Below, piece by piece: positions 16,304-25,600 of a stretch of DNA of 64,000 nucleotides. Below the pieces are notes generated by a model. The model worked only from the letters and a program-made list of their open reading frames with translations, had not been told where the DNA came from and did no database searches. Each line of letters starts with the position of its first letter. The stretch's first letter is position 1. The stretch spans positions 1-64,000 of the forward strand of contig CAMYID010000017.1 in assembly GCA_947258435.1 (NCBI GenBank), in the 5' to 3' direction. The position numbers and the translations under genes are program-made. The DNA is from an uncultured Alphaproteobacteria bacterium (lineage in GTDB: Bacteria > Pseudomonadota > Alphaproteobacteria > UBA11222).

Positions 16304-17499
16304 TACGCGCCCTCCGCCCCGTCGGACGCAGCTTTCAGCGCATGACATGCCGCATCAAGCAGGCTGATCGCCTCATCAATCTGCACATCATCAATATTCA
16401 GCGGCGGCAGAAACCGCACGATATTGTCGCCTGCTCCGACCGACAGCAGCTTCTGTTCGACAAGCGCTGCAACAAGGTCTGTGTTGGGTACCCGGCATTT
16501 CAGCCCCAGCATCAAGCCCTCACCACGAATATCCTCTATAATCTCGGGGTGATCATCGGCAATCCGGGCAAGCTTCTGCCGGAAAACAATAGCCCGTTGC
16601 TGCACCGCCTCAAGAAACCCGTCTTCCAGCACAATATCCAGAACCGCGTTCCCCACAGCAGCGGCCAGCGGATTACCCCCGAATGTCGAACCATGGGTGC
16701 CCGCGGTCATGCCTTTGGCAGCCGATTCGGTCGCAAGGCAGGCGCCCAGCGGAAAGCCGCCGCCAATCGCTTTTGCAACCGCCATGATATCCGGGGTAAT
16801 ACCGGCCCATTCATGGGCAAACAGCTTGCCCGTGCGGCCAATTCCGGTCTGCACCTCATCCATGACAAGCAGGAGACCTTCCTCATCGCATAAGGCACGC
16901 AACTGCCGCAGATAGCCAGGGCTGTTGGGCAGAATACCACCTTCGCCAAGCACGGGCTCAATCAGGATACCGGCGGTTTCGGGCCCGATTGCCGCCTTCA
17001 TGGCCGTGATATCGTCAAAGGGAACTTGATCGAATCCCGCAACCACCGGACCAAAACCGGTCAGATGCTTTTCCTGCCCGCCCGCCGCTATGGTTGCAAG
17101 CGTCCGCCCATGGAACGCACCGGCGACGGTAATCAGCCGATAGCGTTCAGGCTGACCATTGGCATGGTGATAGATGCGCGCCATCTTGATCGCGCATTCC
17201 ACGGCTTCGGCACCGCTGTTGCAGAAGAAAACTGTATCAGCAAAGCTTGCCGCGACAAGCCGCTCAGCCAGCCGCTCCTGCGCAGGAATGTGATAGAGGT
17301 TTGACACATGCCAGAGCTTCTCGGCCTGCGCCTTCAATGTTTCGACAAGATGCGGGTGCGCATGCCCCAGCGCATTCACCGCGATACCGCCACCAAAATC
17401 AAGAAATCGTTCACCGCCGGTCGTGAACAGATAGGGCCCCTCGCCCCGCTCAAAAGCGAGGTCGAACCGTCCATAGTTCGGCAGTACCGGCGTGATCAT
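16303..17499 (-). CDS. argD: Acetylornithine aminotransferase
   Basis: ArgD is a PLP enzyme that makes N-acetylornithine in arginine synthesis, and often also serves as succinyldiaminopimelate aminotransferase. The 398-aa protein has the SGAEAVE motif (95-101), [12 protein letters not shown] with the PLP-contacting Asp, and the Schiff-base Lys243 ([11 protein letters not shown]). It is the first gene of the argD-argF-hslO-lipoprotein-tauD operon, with a good ribosome site (GGGGGAG) and a near-consensus promoter at 17571-17599. Confidence 0.96.
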   Translation of the reverse strand: MITPVLPNYGRFDLAFERGEGPYLFTTGGERFLDFGGGIAVNALGHAHPHLVETLKAQAEKLWHVSNLYHIPAQERLAERLVAASFADTVFFCNSGAEAVECAIKMARIYHHANGQPERYRLITVAGAFHGRTLATIAAGGQEKHLTGFGPVVAGFDQVPFDDITAMKAAIGPETAGILIEPVLGEGGILPNSPGYLRQLRALCDEEGLLLVMDEVQTGIGRTGKLFAHEWAGITPDIMAVAKAIGGGFPLGACLATESAAKGMTAGTHGSTFGGNPLAAAVGNAVLDIVLEDGFLEAVQQRAIVFRQKLARIADDHPEIIEDIRGEGLMLGLKCRVPNTDLVAALVEQKLLSVGAGDNIVRFLPPLNIDDVQIDEAISLLDAACHALKAASDGAEGA

Positions 17500-17570
17500 C
17501 GTTGCTCCCCCAACAAATAAGGACAGCAGCGGGATTGCGACTGTCCGAAAGCCAATTTGGGAAGCGCGGG

Positions 17571-17599
17571 ATTATTGTCGGCAAGCGCGCAACTGTCAA
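17571..17599 (-). promoter_or_regulatory. sigma70-type promoter of the argD operon
   Basis: On the minus strand TTGACA (17594-17599) and AATAAT (17571-17576) are separated by exactly 17 bases. Transcription would start near 17564, leaving a leader of about 65 bases that contains a GGACAG/CTGTCC dyad (17521-17546). This lies in the 210-bp gap between argD and fdhA; I see nothing else in the rest of that gap. Confidence 0.65.
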
Positions 17600-17709
17600 T
17601 GGCGTTAAATATGCCCTGCACGATAGGCGTGCGCCATCGCAGCCCCGGCACCATTGCCGCTCAGACGCTCATAGCCCCGCGTGCTTGCGACACACACTGA
17701 CAATATGGC

Positions 17710-20460
17710 CTAAGCGCGCGGGGTTACCCGCGCGGCACAATATTTCACTTCCGGAATCTTGCCATAAGGGTCGAGTGCGGGGTTCGTCAGCAGATTGGCG
17801 GCTGCCTCCCGATAGCAAAAGGGTATGAACAACGCCCCTTCAGGGACCGCGGGGTCGGTGCGTGCCGCGATCTCTATCGCGCCGCGCCGGGTCGCAACCT
17901 CAATCATCTCTCCGGGCGCAACCCCAAGCCGCTGCAAATCCGCCGGATTAAGGCAGGCCGCGGCTTCCGGCTCCAGCGCATCAAGCGTGCTTGCGCGCCG
18001 GGTGATCGCGCCGGTATGCCAATGTTCGAGCACCCGCCCGGTCGTCAGCACCATGGGATAATCGCGATCGGGCTGCTCGTCGGGCGGTACAATCGTCACC
18101 GGCACGAATTTGCCACGCCCGCTTGCGGTGGGGAATTTTTCATCGAGAATAACCTCATGGCCTGGCACTTCCGGTCCGTCGCATGGATAGGTCACAGCAT
18201 TTTCCGCCTGCAGCCGGTCCCAACCGATATTGTCGAGCGAGGGCATTGCCTGCATCATCTCGGCATGAATATCGGCCGGCCCGTCATAGTCCCATGCCAG
18301 GCCGAGCCGCCGGGCAATTTGCTGTGTGATCCACCAATCCGGCCGTGCATCGCCAGGCGCCTCGACCGCCTTACGTCCCATCTGCACCTGCCGGTTTGTA
18401 TTGGTAACAGTGCCGTCTTTTTCCGGCCATGCGGTCGCAGGCAGAATGACATCGGCATAGATCGCCGTTTCAGTCAGGAAAATATCCTGCACCACCAGAT
18501 GGTCGAGCTTTGCAAGCGCTGCACGCGCATGAGCCGCGTTGGGATCGGACATAGCCGGGTTTTCGCCCATGATATACATGCCGCGAATGATCCCTTCATG
18601 GATTGCCCCGGTTATTTCAACAACCGTCAGCCCCTGTTCGGGATTGAGCGGCTGCTCCCAGAGCGCTTCGAACCGCGCGCGTTTTTCCGCATGATCCACA
18701 AGCCCATAGTCAGGGTACATCATCGGAATAAGTCCGGCATCGGAAGCGCCCTGAACATTATTCTGCCCGCGCAGCGGATGCAGACCCGTCCCCGGCCGCC
18801 CGACCTGACCGCACATCAGGGCAAGCGAAATCAGGCAGCGGGCATTATCGGTCCCGTGCACATGCTGGGTGACGCCCATGCCCCAGAAGATCATCGCAGT
18901 CCGTGCACGGGCATAACTGCGCGCCACCGTGCGGATAAGATCGGGCGCGATACCGCAGATTTCAGCCATCGCCTCGGGGCTGAAGGCCGCAAGATGCTGC
19001 TTCATCCGCTCAAACCCTTCGGTACGGGCCTGGATAAACTGCGTGTCGTAAAGCTCTTCCTCGACGATCACATGCATGATCGCACTGAGCAGCGAGACAT
19101 CGCTGCCCGGATTGAATTGCAGCATATGGGTCGCCTGCTTGCGCAGCGCCTGACCGCGCGGATCCATGACGATCAGTTCGGCACCCCGCTTCGCGGCCTG
19201 CTTGAAATAGGTTGCGGCAACCGGATGATTTTCGGTCGGATTCGCGCCGATGACGATAATGACATCGGCCTTTTCCGCATCGTTGAAGGGGGCGGTCACC
19301 GCACCGGTCCCGATCGTTTCAAGCAGCGCCGCAACCGAAGAGGCGTGGCATAGCCGCGTACAGTGATCGACATTATTATTGCCGAAACCGGTGCGTACGA
19401 GCTTCTGGAAAAGATAGGCTTCCTCATTGGAACATTTCGCCGAACCGAAGCCTGCTAACGCCTGATCGCCCTCCCGCTCACGCAGCGCGCCAAACCCGCG
19501 TGCCGCATGATCGAGCGCCTCTTCCCAGCTCGCAACGCGAAAATGGCTCAACGGGTCGGCCGGGTCGATGACCGCGTCGACGGCCTTGGTCGCATCCTCG
19601 CGGCGGATCAGCGGCACAGTCAGCCGGTGCGGATGATCGACATAGTCAAAACCGAACCGGCCCTTGACGCATAACCTGTTTTCGTTTGACGGACCGTTCC
19701 CGCCATCGACAAAGGCAATTTTACCGTCGCGAATATGGTAGCTGATCTGGCAACCGACGCCGCAATAAGGACAGACGCTTGCCACTATCTGATCAGCGGT
19801 ACGATCCCCCCTGCCCGCCTCATCAATGAGCGTAGCCGGCATCAGCGCGCCGGTCGGGCAGGCCTGCACGCATTCTCCGCAGGCGACACAGCTGCTCTCG
19901 CCCATCGGATCGTCAAAGTCGAAGACAATTTTCGCCGCCGCGCCCCGCCCGGCCATACCGATCACGTCGTTGACCTGCACCTCACGGCAGGCACGGACAC
20001 ATAAATTACAGTGAATGCAGGCATCAAGCTGCACCGCCATCGCCGGATGCGACCGATCCGGCGCGGGGGCAGGCCGTGCCGGCATCCGGCTTTGATCGAT
20101 ACCCGCCTCTTCCGCCCACTGCCAGAAACGCGACGTCCGGTCATGGGCATCATCCTGTGGCGGCTGGTCGGCGGTCAGCATCTCAAGCACCATGGCACGT
20201 GCGCTGCTTGCCCTTTCCGTCCCTGTACGGACTTCCATCCCCTCTGATGGCTGACGAATACAGGAGGCTGCCAGAGTCCGCTCCCCCTCGATCTCCACCA
20301 TACAGGCCCGGCAATTGCCATCGGCGCGATAGCCTGGTTCCTCGCTATGGCACAGATGCGGGATCTCGGTTCCGTGACGTTTTGCAACCTGCCAGATGGT
20401 TTCCCCCGAAACGGCTTCAACCGGCTGCCCATCCAGAGAAAAACGGATCCTGTCGCTCAT
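17710..20460 (-). CDS. fdhA: NAD-dependent formate dehydrogenase alpha (molybdopterin) subunit
   Basis: The 916-aa subunit oxidises formate to CO2 at a bis-MGD molybdenum or tungsten centre in the cytoplasm. It carries an N-terminal 2Fe-2S domain (Cys37, 50, 53, 67), two ferredoxin-type 4Fe-4S clusters (Cys148/151/154/158 and Cys191/194/197/201), the cubane site of the catalytic domain (Cys230/233/237/264) and the metal-ligand Cys371 in RLCHASS, so it is a Cys rather than Sec enzyme. The C-terminal cytosine-like cap (WHTGAITRR) is present. It overlaps fdhB by 4 bases (ATGA). Layout matches FDH1/FdsA enzymes. Confidence 0.95.
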   Translation of the reverse strand: MSDRIRFSLDGQPVEAVSGETIWQVAKRHGTEIPHLCHSEEPGYRADGNCRACMVEIEGERTLAASCIRQPSEGMEVRTGTERASSARAMVLEMLTADQPPQDDAHDRTSRFWQWAEEAGIDQSRMPARPAPAPDRSHPAMAVQLDACIHCNLCVRACREVQVNDVIGMAGRGAAAKIVFDFDDPMGESSCVACGECVQACPTGALMPATLIDEAGRGDRTADQIVASVCPYCGVGCQISYHIRDGKIAFVDGGNGPSNENRLCVKGRFGFDYVDHPHRLTVPLIRREDATKAVDAVIDPADPLSHFRVASWEEALDHAARGFGALREREGDQALAGFGSAKCSNEEAYLFQKLVRTGFGNNNVDHCTRLCHASSVAALLETIGTGAVTAPFNDAEKADVIIVIGANPTENHPVAATYFKQAAKRGAELIVMDPRGQALRKQATHMLQFNPGSDVSLLSAIMHVIVEEELYDTQFIQARTEGFERMKQHLAAFSPEAMAEICGIAPDLIRTVARSYARARTAMIFWGMGVTQHVHGTDNARCLISLALMCGQVGRPGTGLHPLRGQNNVQGASDAGLIPMMYPDYGLVDHAEKRARFEALWEQPLNPEQGLTVVEITGAIHEGIIRGMYIMGENPAMSDPNAAHARAALAKLDHLVVQDIFLTETAIYADVILPATAWPEKDGTVTNTNRQVQMGRKAVEAPGDARPDWWITQQIARRLGLAWDYDGPADIHAEMMQAMPSLDNIGWDRLQAENAVTYPCDGPEVPGHEVILDEKFPTASGRGKFVPVTIVPPDEQPDRDYPMVLTTGRVLEHWHTGAITRRASTLDALEPEAAACLNPADLQRLGVAPGEMIEVATRRGAIEIAARTDPAVPEGALFIPFCYREAAANLLTNPALDPYGKIPEVKYCAARVTPRA

Positions 20461-22166
20461 GACGCCCCCTCAGCGGTTGGGGCAGCCTCAGGGAAAAAGC
20501 GCATGAGACAAGTGAGCGGGTTTGCCGCGGCCTGCCCCAACCCGCAGATGGACGCATCCGCCATGGCTGTCGCTATCTCATGCATCAATCCCGCATCCCA
20601 TTCAGGTGCCGCGGTCAAGGCCAGAAGCTTTTCGGTCCCCACCCGGCAGGGTGTACACTGCCCACAGCTTTCCTCAGCAAAGAAATGTAGAAGATTACGT
20701 GCGACAATCCGCAAATCGTCGCGATCCGACAGCACCACAACAGCGCCGGAACCGACAAAACAGCCTTCTGCATCAAACGCCCCGAAACCAAGTGGCGTAT
20801 CGGCTTTCGCCGCTGGCAGAATACCGCCAGAGGGACCACCGGGCAGGAATGCCTTCAACCGGTGCCCCGGCGCCATGCCACCGCAATAATCTGCAACAAG
20901 CGCGGCGAGCGTGATGCCGTTGGGCGCGATCTTGACCCCGGGTTCGGCTACCCGCCCCGAAACCGAATAGGCACGCACCCCCTGATAGCCGTTCAGCCCT
21001 TTATCTGCGAAGGCTTCAGGCCCCTGCACAAATATTTCCGGCAGCCAGTAAAGCGTTTCCACATTCTGGATCAGCGTGGGCCGGCCAAACAGTCCGACCT
21101 GCGCCGCAAAGGGCGGGCGATGGCGCGGCAGGCCGCGCTTGCCCTCGATACTTTCGAGCATCGCCGACTCCTCGCCGCAGATATAAGCACCCGCACCGCG
21201 GCGCAGGCGGATAAAGCCCGCCGGCGCAAGCCCCGCATGCTCAAGCCAGGCAATCTCGCGCATCAGAATATTACGCGCTGCCGGATATTCATCGCGCAGA
21301 TAGATATAGGCGGCCTCCGCCTCGACCGCCCAGGCGGCCAGCAACAGTCCCTCAAGCACCCGGTGCGGCGTGGCCTCAAGAAACAGTCTGTCCTTGAACG
21401 TACCCGGCTCCCCCTCATCGGCATTCATCACCACATAGCGCGGTCCGGGTTCCGCACGGACAAATTCCCATTTCCGCGCGGTGGGAAACCCGGCACCGCC
21501 AAGCCCACGCAGGCCAGACGCATGAAGCGCAGCGATAAGCCCGGTCACCGGCATTTCACCGGCCCGGCATTCACGCAACATGTGGTAACCGCCCTCCGCC
21601 ACATAAGCTTCGAAAGTCTGAAAACGCGGCAATATCGGATGCGTACGTTTTTTGGCCACAAGCTCCTGAATCTGTTCGAAATCCGCGTGATCGACGAAAC
21701 GTTGCCCCACCTTGACGGCAGGCGCGAGGTTGCAATGCCCCATGCAGGGCGCGCGCAGCACCCGCACATCGGGCCACGGCTCCTCGACCAACCGGTCGTG
21801 CAGCGCATCCGCCCCCGCAAGACAGCAACTCAGGCTTTCGCATACCCGCACAGTGACTGCTGGCGGCGGTGTCTGCGCCTCGCGCAGCACATCGAAATGT
21901 GCGTAAAAGGTCGCAACCTCATAAACTTCCGCCATGGGCAGACGCATTTCCTCGGCCAACGCCGCCAGATGCGCCGCCGAGATCGCTCCGAACCTGTCCT
22001 GAATAAGATGCAGATGCTCGATCAGCAGATCGCGCGCACGGGGCGCATCTCCCAGCAGAAGCCGAACCTCACGCCGCGCCTCGAGCGTGACCTGACGCCC
22101 GCGCGGACCGAACCTGCCGCGCCGCTTGCCGCCTTTTGACGGTGCGGTTTGTGCATTGTCTTGCAT
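20457..22166 (-). CDS. fdhB: Formate dehydrogenase beta subunit, fused NuoE-NuoF type
   Basis: This 569-aa subunit passes electrons from the alpha subunit to NAD+. Residues about 30-165 form a NuoE/FdsG-like thioredoxin domain with a 2Fe-2S site (Cys109, Cys114, Cys141, Cys145). The rest is NuoF/FdsB-like, with the GLRGLGGAGFPTARKW and NADEGEPGTFKDR flavin/NADH motifs, GAGAYICGEESAMLESIEGKRG and a 4Fe-4S site (Cys501, 504, 507, 541). The one-chain NuoE-NuoF fusion and the two-gene structure resemble the FDH1 enzyme of Methylobacterium, known to use tungsten. It starts 21 bp after moeA. Confidence 0.94.
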   Translation of the reverse strand: MQDNAQTAPSKGGKRRGRFGPRGRQVTLEARREVRLLLGDAPRARDLLIEHLHLIQDRFGAISAAHLAALAEEMRLPMAEVYEVATFYAHFDVLREAQTPPPAVTVRVCESLSCCLAGADALHDRLVEEPWPDVRVLRAPCMGHCNLAPAVKVGQRFVDHADFEQIQELVAKKRTHPILPRFQTFEAYVAEGGYHMLRECRAGEMPVTGLIAALHASGLRGLGGAGFPTARKWEFVRAEPGPRYVVMNADEGEPGTFKDRLFLEATPHRVLEGLLLAAWAVEAEAAYIYLRDEYPAARNILMREIAWLEHAGLAPAGFIRLRRGAGAYICGEESAMLESIEGKRGLPRHRPPFAAQVGLFGRPTLIQNVETLYWLPEIFVQGPEAFADKGLNGYQGVRAYSVSGRVAEPGVKIAPNGITLAALVADYCGGMAPGHRLKAFLPGGPSGGILPAAKADTPLGFGAFDAEGCFVGSGAVVVLSDRDDLRIVARNLLHFFAEESCGQCTPCRVGTEKLLALTAAPEWDAGLMHEIATAMADASICGLGQAAANPLTCLMRFFPEAAPTAEGAS

Positions 22167-22187
22167 CGCTGACCGACCCTTATCCGT

Positions 22188-23450
22188 TCACACAACACCC
22201 AGCTCGGCGAAGGGAATAAACCTTACCAGTTCCCCGGACGCGACGCGCGTGACATTTTCGCGCAACTCAATAAGGCCGTCCGAGCCGGTCAGGCCGGTAA
22301 TGATGCCCGATCCCTGCCGCGCGAAACGCCGCACGACGGTCTGCCCGTCCGGTCCGGTCATCACGCTGCCCCGCAACCATTCAAGCCGTCCGGGTTTTTT
22401 CGTGAAATCGAAATCGGCCCGCAGGGAATAACCGCGCGGTTCCTGCCATACCCCGCCCCCCAGAAGCCGCAAAACCGGCCGCACGAACATAAGAAAGCAC
22501 ACCATGGCGGCAACCGGGTTACCCGGCAGGCCGACAAACACCGCATCCCCCAACCGCCCGAAGGCCAGTGGCCGCCCCGGTTTAACCGCGATCGACCAGA
22601 AGTGCAGCGCGCCCAGATCACTGACCGCACGCACAATATGATCTTCATCCCCGACCGATGCACCGCCCGATGTCAGGACGATATGATTTTGCCGTGCCGC
22701 CACCCGCAGCGCGCTATGCACCTTGCGCGGATTATCAGGCAAAATCCCCAGATCGTTCACAATTACCCCGCGATCCCCCAGAAGCGCGGACAGCAGATAG
22801 CGGTTCACATCGAACGCGCCACCGGCCGCAAGCGCACCGCCAGGTTCGCAGAGTTCGTCGCCAGAAGAAAACAATGCGATATGCAACGGCGCAAAGACCC
22901 GCAGCTGTGCAAGGCCAAGCGCGGCTGCAAGCCCGATATCCTGCGGCCGCAGGATGCTTCCCGCCCGTAGCGCAACCTCTCCTTTACACAGATCTTCTCC
23001 GGCAAGACGGCGGTTGGCGCCCGCACGCAAACCTTGCGGGATCGTGACGTGATCGCCGTCCGCAACGACATCTTCCTGCATGACAACGCAATCGGCGCCT
23101 TCGGGCATCGGGGCCCCTGTAAAGATCCGCGCCACCGCCCCCTCCTGCAGCAACCCTGGCGGTGGGCTACCCGCAGCGACCCGCATCACGACGGGCAGCC
23201 GTGTTTCCTCCTTCGCCGCAAGGTCGGCGGCCCGCAGCGCATAGCCATCAACCGCACTATTATCGGCATTCGGGATATTACGTTCGGCCACCAGATCCTG
23301 GGCCAGAATGCGGCCGCAAGCGGTCCGCAACGGCACTGTTTCCACATCGACGATACGATCCAGCCGGTCGCGCAGCCGCTGCCATGCCTCCGTCGCGCGG
23401 ATCCGTTCAGGTCCTGCCGCAAAGCAATCATCTGCCAGCACTGCCGTCAT
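22188..23450 (-). CDS. moeA: Molybdopterin molybdenumtransferase MoeA
   Basis: MoeA inserts molybdate (or tungstate) into adenylylated molybdopterin. The 420-aa protein has the standard four-domain layout: NADNSAVDGYAL near residue 62, the FTGAPMPEGADCVV motif, the TSGGASVGDEDH motif in the MogA-like domain, and FVGLPGNPVA. The ATG overlaps mobB by 4 bases and the gene is followed by fdhB, so cofactor maturation is made together with the enzyme that uses it. Confidence 0.95.
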   Translation of the reverse strand: MTAVLADDCFAAGPERIRATEAWQRLRDRLDRIVDVETVPLRTACGRILAQDLVAERNIPNADNSAVDGYALRAADLAAKEETRLPVVMRVAAGSPPPGLLQEGAVARIFTGAPMPEGADCVVMQEDVVADGDHVTIPQGLRAGANRRLAGEDLCKGEVALRAGSILRPQDIGLAAALGLAQLRVFAPLHIALFSSGDELCEPGGALAAGGAFDVNRYLLSALLGDRGVIVNDLGILPDNPRKVHSALRVAARQNHIVLTSGGASVGDEDHIVRAVSDLGALHFWSIAVKPGRPLAFGRLGDAVFVGLPGNPVAAMVCFLMFVRPVLRLLGGGVWQEPRGYSLRADFDFTKKPGRLEWLRGSVMTGPDGQTVVRRFARQGSGIITGLTGSDGLIELRENVTRVASGELVRFIPFAELGVV

Positions 23451-23947
23451 TGCCCAAGCCCGTAGCGTGTCTCGATAAAATCAGCGATGCCGGCCACATT
23501 GTCATGGGCGAAGCGCGGCAGATCGGGCAACCACTCCCCCCCGTCGCAGGCAAAGGCCACCACCTGCTCATCCTGTTCAGCCAGGATCGGCGCCCCCTTC
23601 TCGCTCTGCCTGATTTCAAGCTTTTCGTGACTACCTTTCTTGAACCCTTCGACGAGCACAATGTCAGCCTCAGACATATGGCTGAGCAGCGCATCAAGAT
23701 CGGGCTCCGGCTCGTCGCGATTTTCATGCATCAGCGCCCAACGGCCAGCAGAAGAGATCATCACCTCCTTCGCGCCGGCGTCACGATGCTGAAAGCTGTC
23801 TTTTCCGGGCTGGTCGACATCGAATTCGTGATGCGCATGCTTGATTGTGGACACCCGATAGCCGCGCGCGCTCAATTCCTTGACGAGCCCTACGACAAGG
23901 GTGGTTTTTCCGCTATTCTTCCAGCCAACGATACCGAATATTTTCAT
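23447..23947 (-). CDS. mobB: Molybdopterin-guanine dinucleotide biosynthesis adapter MobB
   Basis: MobB is a P-loop GTP-binding protein that helps MobA make MGD. The 166-aa protein starts with MKIFGIVGWKNSGKTTL, giving Walker A (GWKNSGKT) at about 8-15, and has the TIKHAHHEFD motif and LVEGFKKG. The start at 23947 was chosen because the family begins right at that Met; the frame runs 17 codons further up into the divergent fdhD leader. First gene of mobB-moeA-fdhB-fdhA. Only 34 bp separate its start codon from that of fdhD. Confidence 0.93.
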   Translation of the reverse strand: MKIFGIVGWKNSGKTTLVVGLVKELSARGYRVSTIKHAHHEFDVDQPGKDSFQHRDAGAKEVMISSAGRWALMHENRDEPEPDLDALLSHMSEADIVLVEGFKKGSHEKLEIRQSEKGAPILAEQDEQVVAFACDGGEWLPDLPRFAHDNVAGIADFIETRYGLGQ

Positions 23948-23981
23948 CACCTCACCCACTCGCTTACCGGAAGGCAAGGAT

Positions 23982-24860
23982 ATGACCGACAGGCGCAAAA
24001 CGCCAGACCATGCCGCACAGCACGATCTAATTCTGGGGCCCGACCCTGAAGATCGGTGGCTGACCCGTCCAGTGGAAGGTATCGATCACACCGGCAAACG
24101 GATTGAAACCCGGGTGGTGACCGAACGCGCGCTGACGCTCTATCTGAACAGTCAGGAAATTGTGACCCTGATGACGATCGGCGATCACCCGGAATATCTG
24201 GCGTTGGGTTATCTCAAGAACCAGAACATGCTGCTGCCCGACGACGAGATTGCAGAGGTCGAATATGACGAAGAAGTCAATGTGGTCGTCGTCCGCACCG
24301 CGCGCGAGACCGATTATGAGGAGAAGCTGAAAAAGAAGGTGCGCACCTCCGGCTGTGCGGTAGGGACAGTTTTCGGCGATGTGATGGAACATTTTGAAAA
24401 GGCGACATTGCCGGACGATGCGGTACTCAGAACTTCCTGGCTTTATGCGCTGACCCACCGCATCAACCGCCTGCCGAGCCTTTATCTCACCGCAGGCGCA
24501 ATCCATGGCACCGTCTTATGTGAAACCGACCGGCCGCTCATCTTCATGGAAGATGTGGGCCGCCACAACGCGGTCGACAAGATTACAGGATATATGCTGC
24601 GCCACGATATACCCGCGGCGGGCAAGATCCTGTACACCACCGGCCGGCTGACCAGCGAAATGGTCATCAAGACCGTACTGATGAATATCCCCATCCTGAT
24701 CTCGCGGTCCGGCTTCACCGCCTGGGGGGTGGAGCTTGCGCGGCTTGCCGGACTGACGCTGATCGGGCGCGCGCGGGGCAAGCGTTTCATGGCACTTTCG
24801 GGGGAAGAACGGATTATCTTTGATGACGAAGCGCACGAAGATGCCCCGGGCGCGGTCTGA
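23982..24860 (+). CDS. fdhD: Formate dehydrogenase accessory sulfurtransferase FdhD
   Basis: FdhD moves sulfur from IscS-type desulfurase to the molybdenum cofactor before its insertion into formate dehydrogenase. The 292-aa protein has the conserved loop with Cys125 (RTSGCAVGT) and the C-terminal cofactor-binding part (MEDVGRHNAVDKITG, TGRLTSEMVIKT, SRSGFTAWGVELA). This loop has a single Cys rather than the CxxC of E. coli FdhD. The start has GGAAGGCAAGGAT upstream. It runs opposite the fdh operon and overlaps mobA. Confidence 0.94.
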   Translation: MTDRRKTPDHAAQHDLILGPDPEDRWLTRPVEGIDHTGKRIETRVVTERALTLYLNSQEIVTLMTIGDHPEYLALGYLKNQNMLLPDDEIAEVEYDEEVNVVVVRTARETDYEEKLKKKVRTSGCAVGTVFGDVMEHFEKATLPDDAVLRTSWLYALTHRINRLPSLYLTAGAIHGTVLCETDRPLIFMEDVGRHNAVDKITGYMLRHDIPAAGKILYTTGRLTSEMVIKTVLMNIPILISRSGFTAWGVELARLAGLTLIGRARGKRFMALSGEERIIFDDEAHEDAPGAV

Positions 24861-25473
24861 ACAGGTCCTTGGTGTACTGCTCGCGGGCGGGCAGTCACGG
24901 CGTATGGGGGGCGGCGACAAATGCCTGCAACTGCTGGACGGCAAAACGCTGCTTGCCCGCGCCATCGCCCGCGCGCAGCCGCAGGCGGATACGCTGATCC
25001 TGAACGCCAATGGCAACCCCGCCCGTTTCGCCGCGTATACGCTGCCGGTAGTGCCCGATGTGATCGACGGGCATGCAGGCCCGCTTGCAGGGGTGCTGAG
25101 CGGTATGGAATGGGCGCGGAAAAACCGCCCGGACTGCTCCCTGATCGCAACCTTTGCGACCGACGCGCCATTCTTTCCGCGCGACCTTGTCCGCAGGCTG
25201 GTAGCGGCACGCAAGAATGCCCATGCCTCCCTTGCCTGTGCGGTATCGGGGGGCCGGACACATCCGGTATTTGGACTGTGGCCGGTCGATCTGGCCGATG
25301 ATCTGCGCCACGCCATGACAACAGAAGATATACGCAAGGTCGATATCTGGACCGCGCGGCATGGCATCGCCCATACGGCATTTCCCGACAGACCCTATGA
25401 TCCCTTCTTCAATATCAACCGGCCCGAAGAACTGGCCCGCGCACAGGCCATCGCAGCCCGGACCAGCGACTAA
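24841..25473 (+). CDS. mobA: Molybdenum cofactor guanylyltransferase MobA
   Basis: MobA attaches GMP to molybdopterin, giving the MGD cofactor required by formate dehydrogenase. The 210-aa protein has the nucleotidyltransferase motif LLAGGQSRRMGGGDKCL near the N terminus, the DGHAGPLAGVLSG motif and a late FFNINRPEEL motif. The start is uncertain: ATG at 24841 (20-base overlap with fdhD) is listed, while ATGs at 24820 and 24823 would add up to 7 residues. It completes the dedicated mobA/mobB/moeA/fdhD set around fdhAB. Confidence 0.92.
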   Translation: MPRARSEQVLGVLLAGGQSRRMGGGDKCLQLLDGKTLLARAIARAQPQADTLILNANGNPARFAAYTLPVVPDVIDGHAGPLAGVLSGMEWARKNRPDCSLIATFATDAPFFPRDLVRRLVAARKNAHASLACAVSGGRTHPVFGLWPVDLADDLRHAMTTEDIRKVDIWTARHGIAHTAFPDRPYDPFFNINRPEELARAQAIAARTSD

Positions 25474-25513
25474 ACCGGCCCTTTGCCCCCCCTATCTGCG
25501 GCAAATTGCGCGA

Positions 25514-25548
25514 TTGGTGCAAAGCAGCTACAAGACTATGATCATAGT
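25514..25548 (+). promoter_or_regulatory. Promoter with overlapping palindromic operator upstream of the monooxygenase
   Basis: ACTATGATCATAGT (25535-25548) is a perfect 14-bp palindrome. It contains TATGAT (25538-25543), which makes a -10 box 18 bases after TTGGTG (25514-25519). A dimeric repressor bound there would block the promoter. It lies about 52 bases before the monooxygenase start codon. No regulator gene is adjacent. Confidence 0.55.
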
Positions 25549-25600
25549 TTAGAGACGCCTTTAACAAGCAAAGCATCAGCAGTAAGAGGAAACGGGTAGC

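Noticed and set aside
18016-19353. A 445-codon plus-strand open frame opposite fdhA
   Set aside because: It lies wholly antisense to a well-supported molybdoenzyme gene and has no recognisable motif; long antisense frames are expected from the GC-rich third codon positions here.
20862-22139. A 425-codon plus-strand open frame opposite fdhB
   Set aside because: Antisense to the NuoE-NuoF fusion gene, rich in Arg/His/Pro, no ribosome site, no motif.
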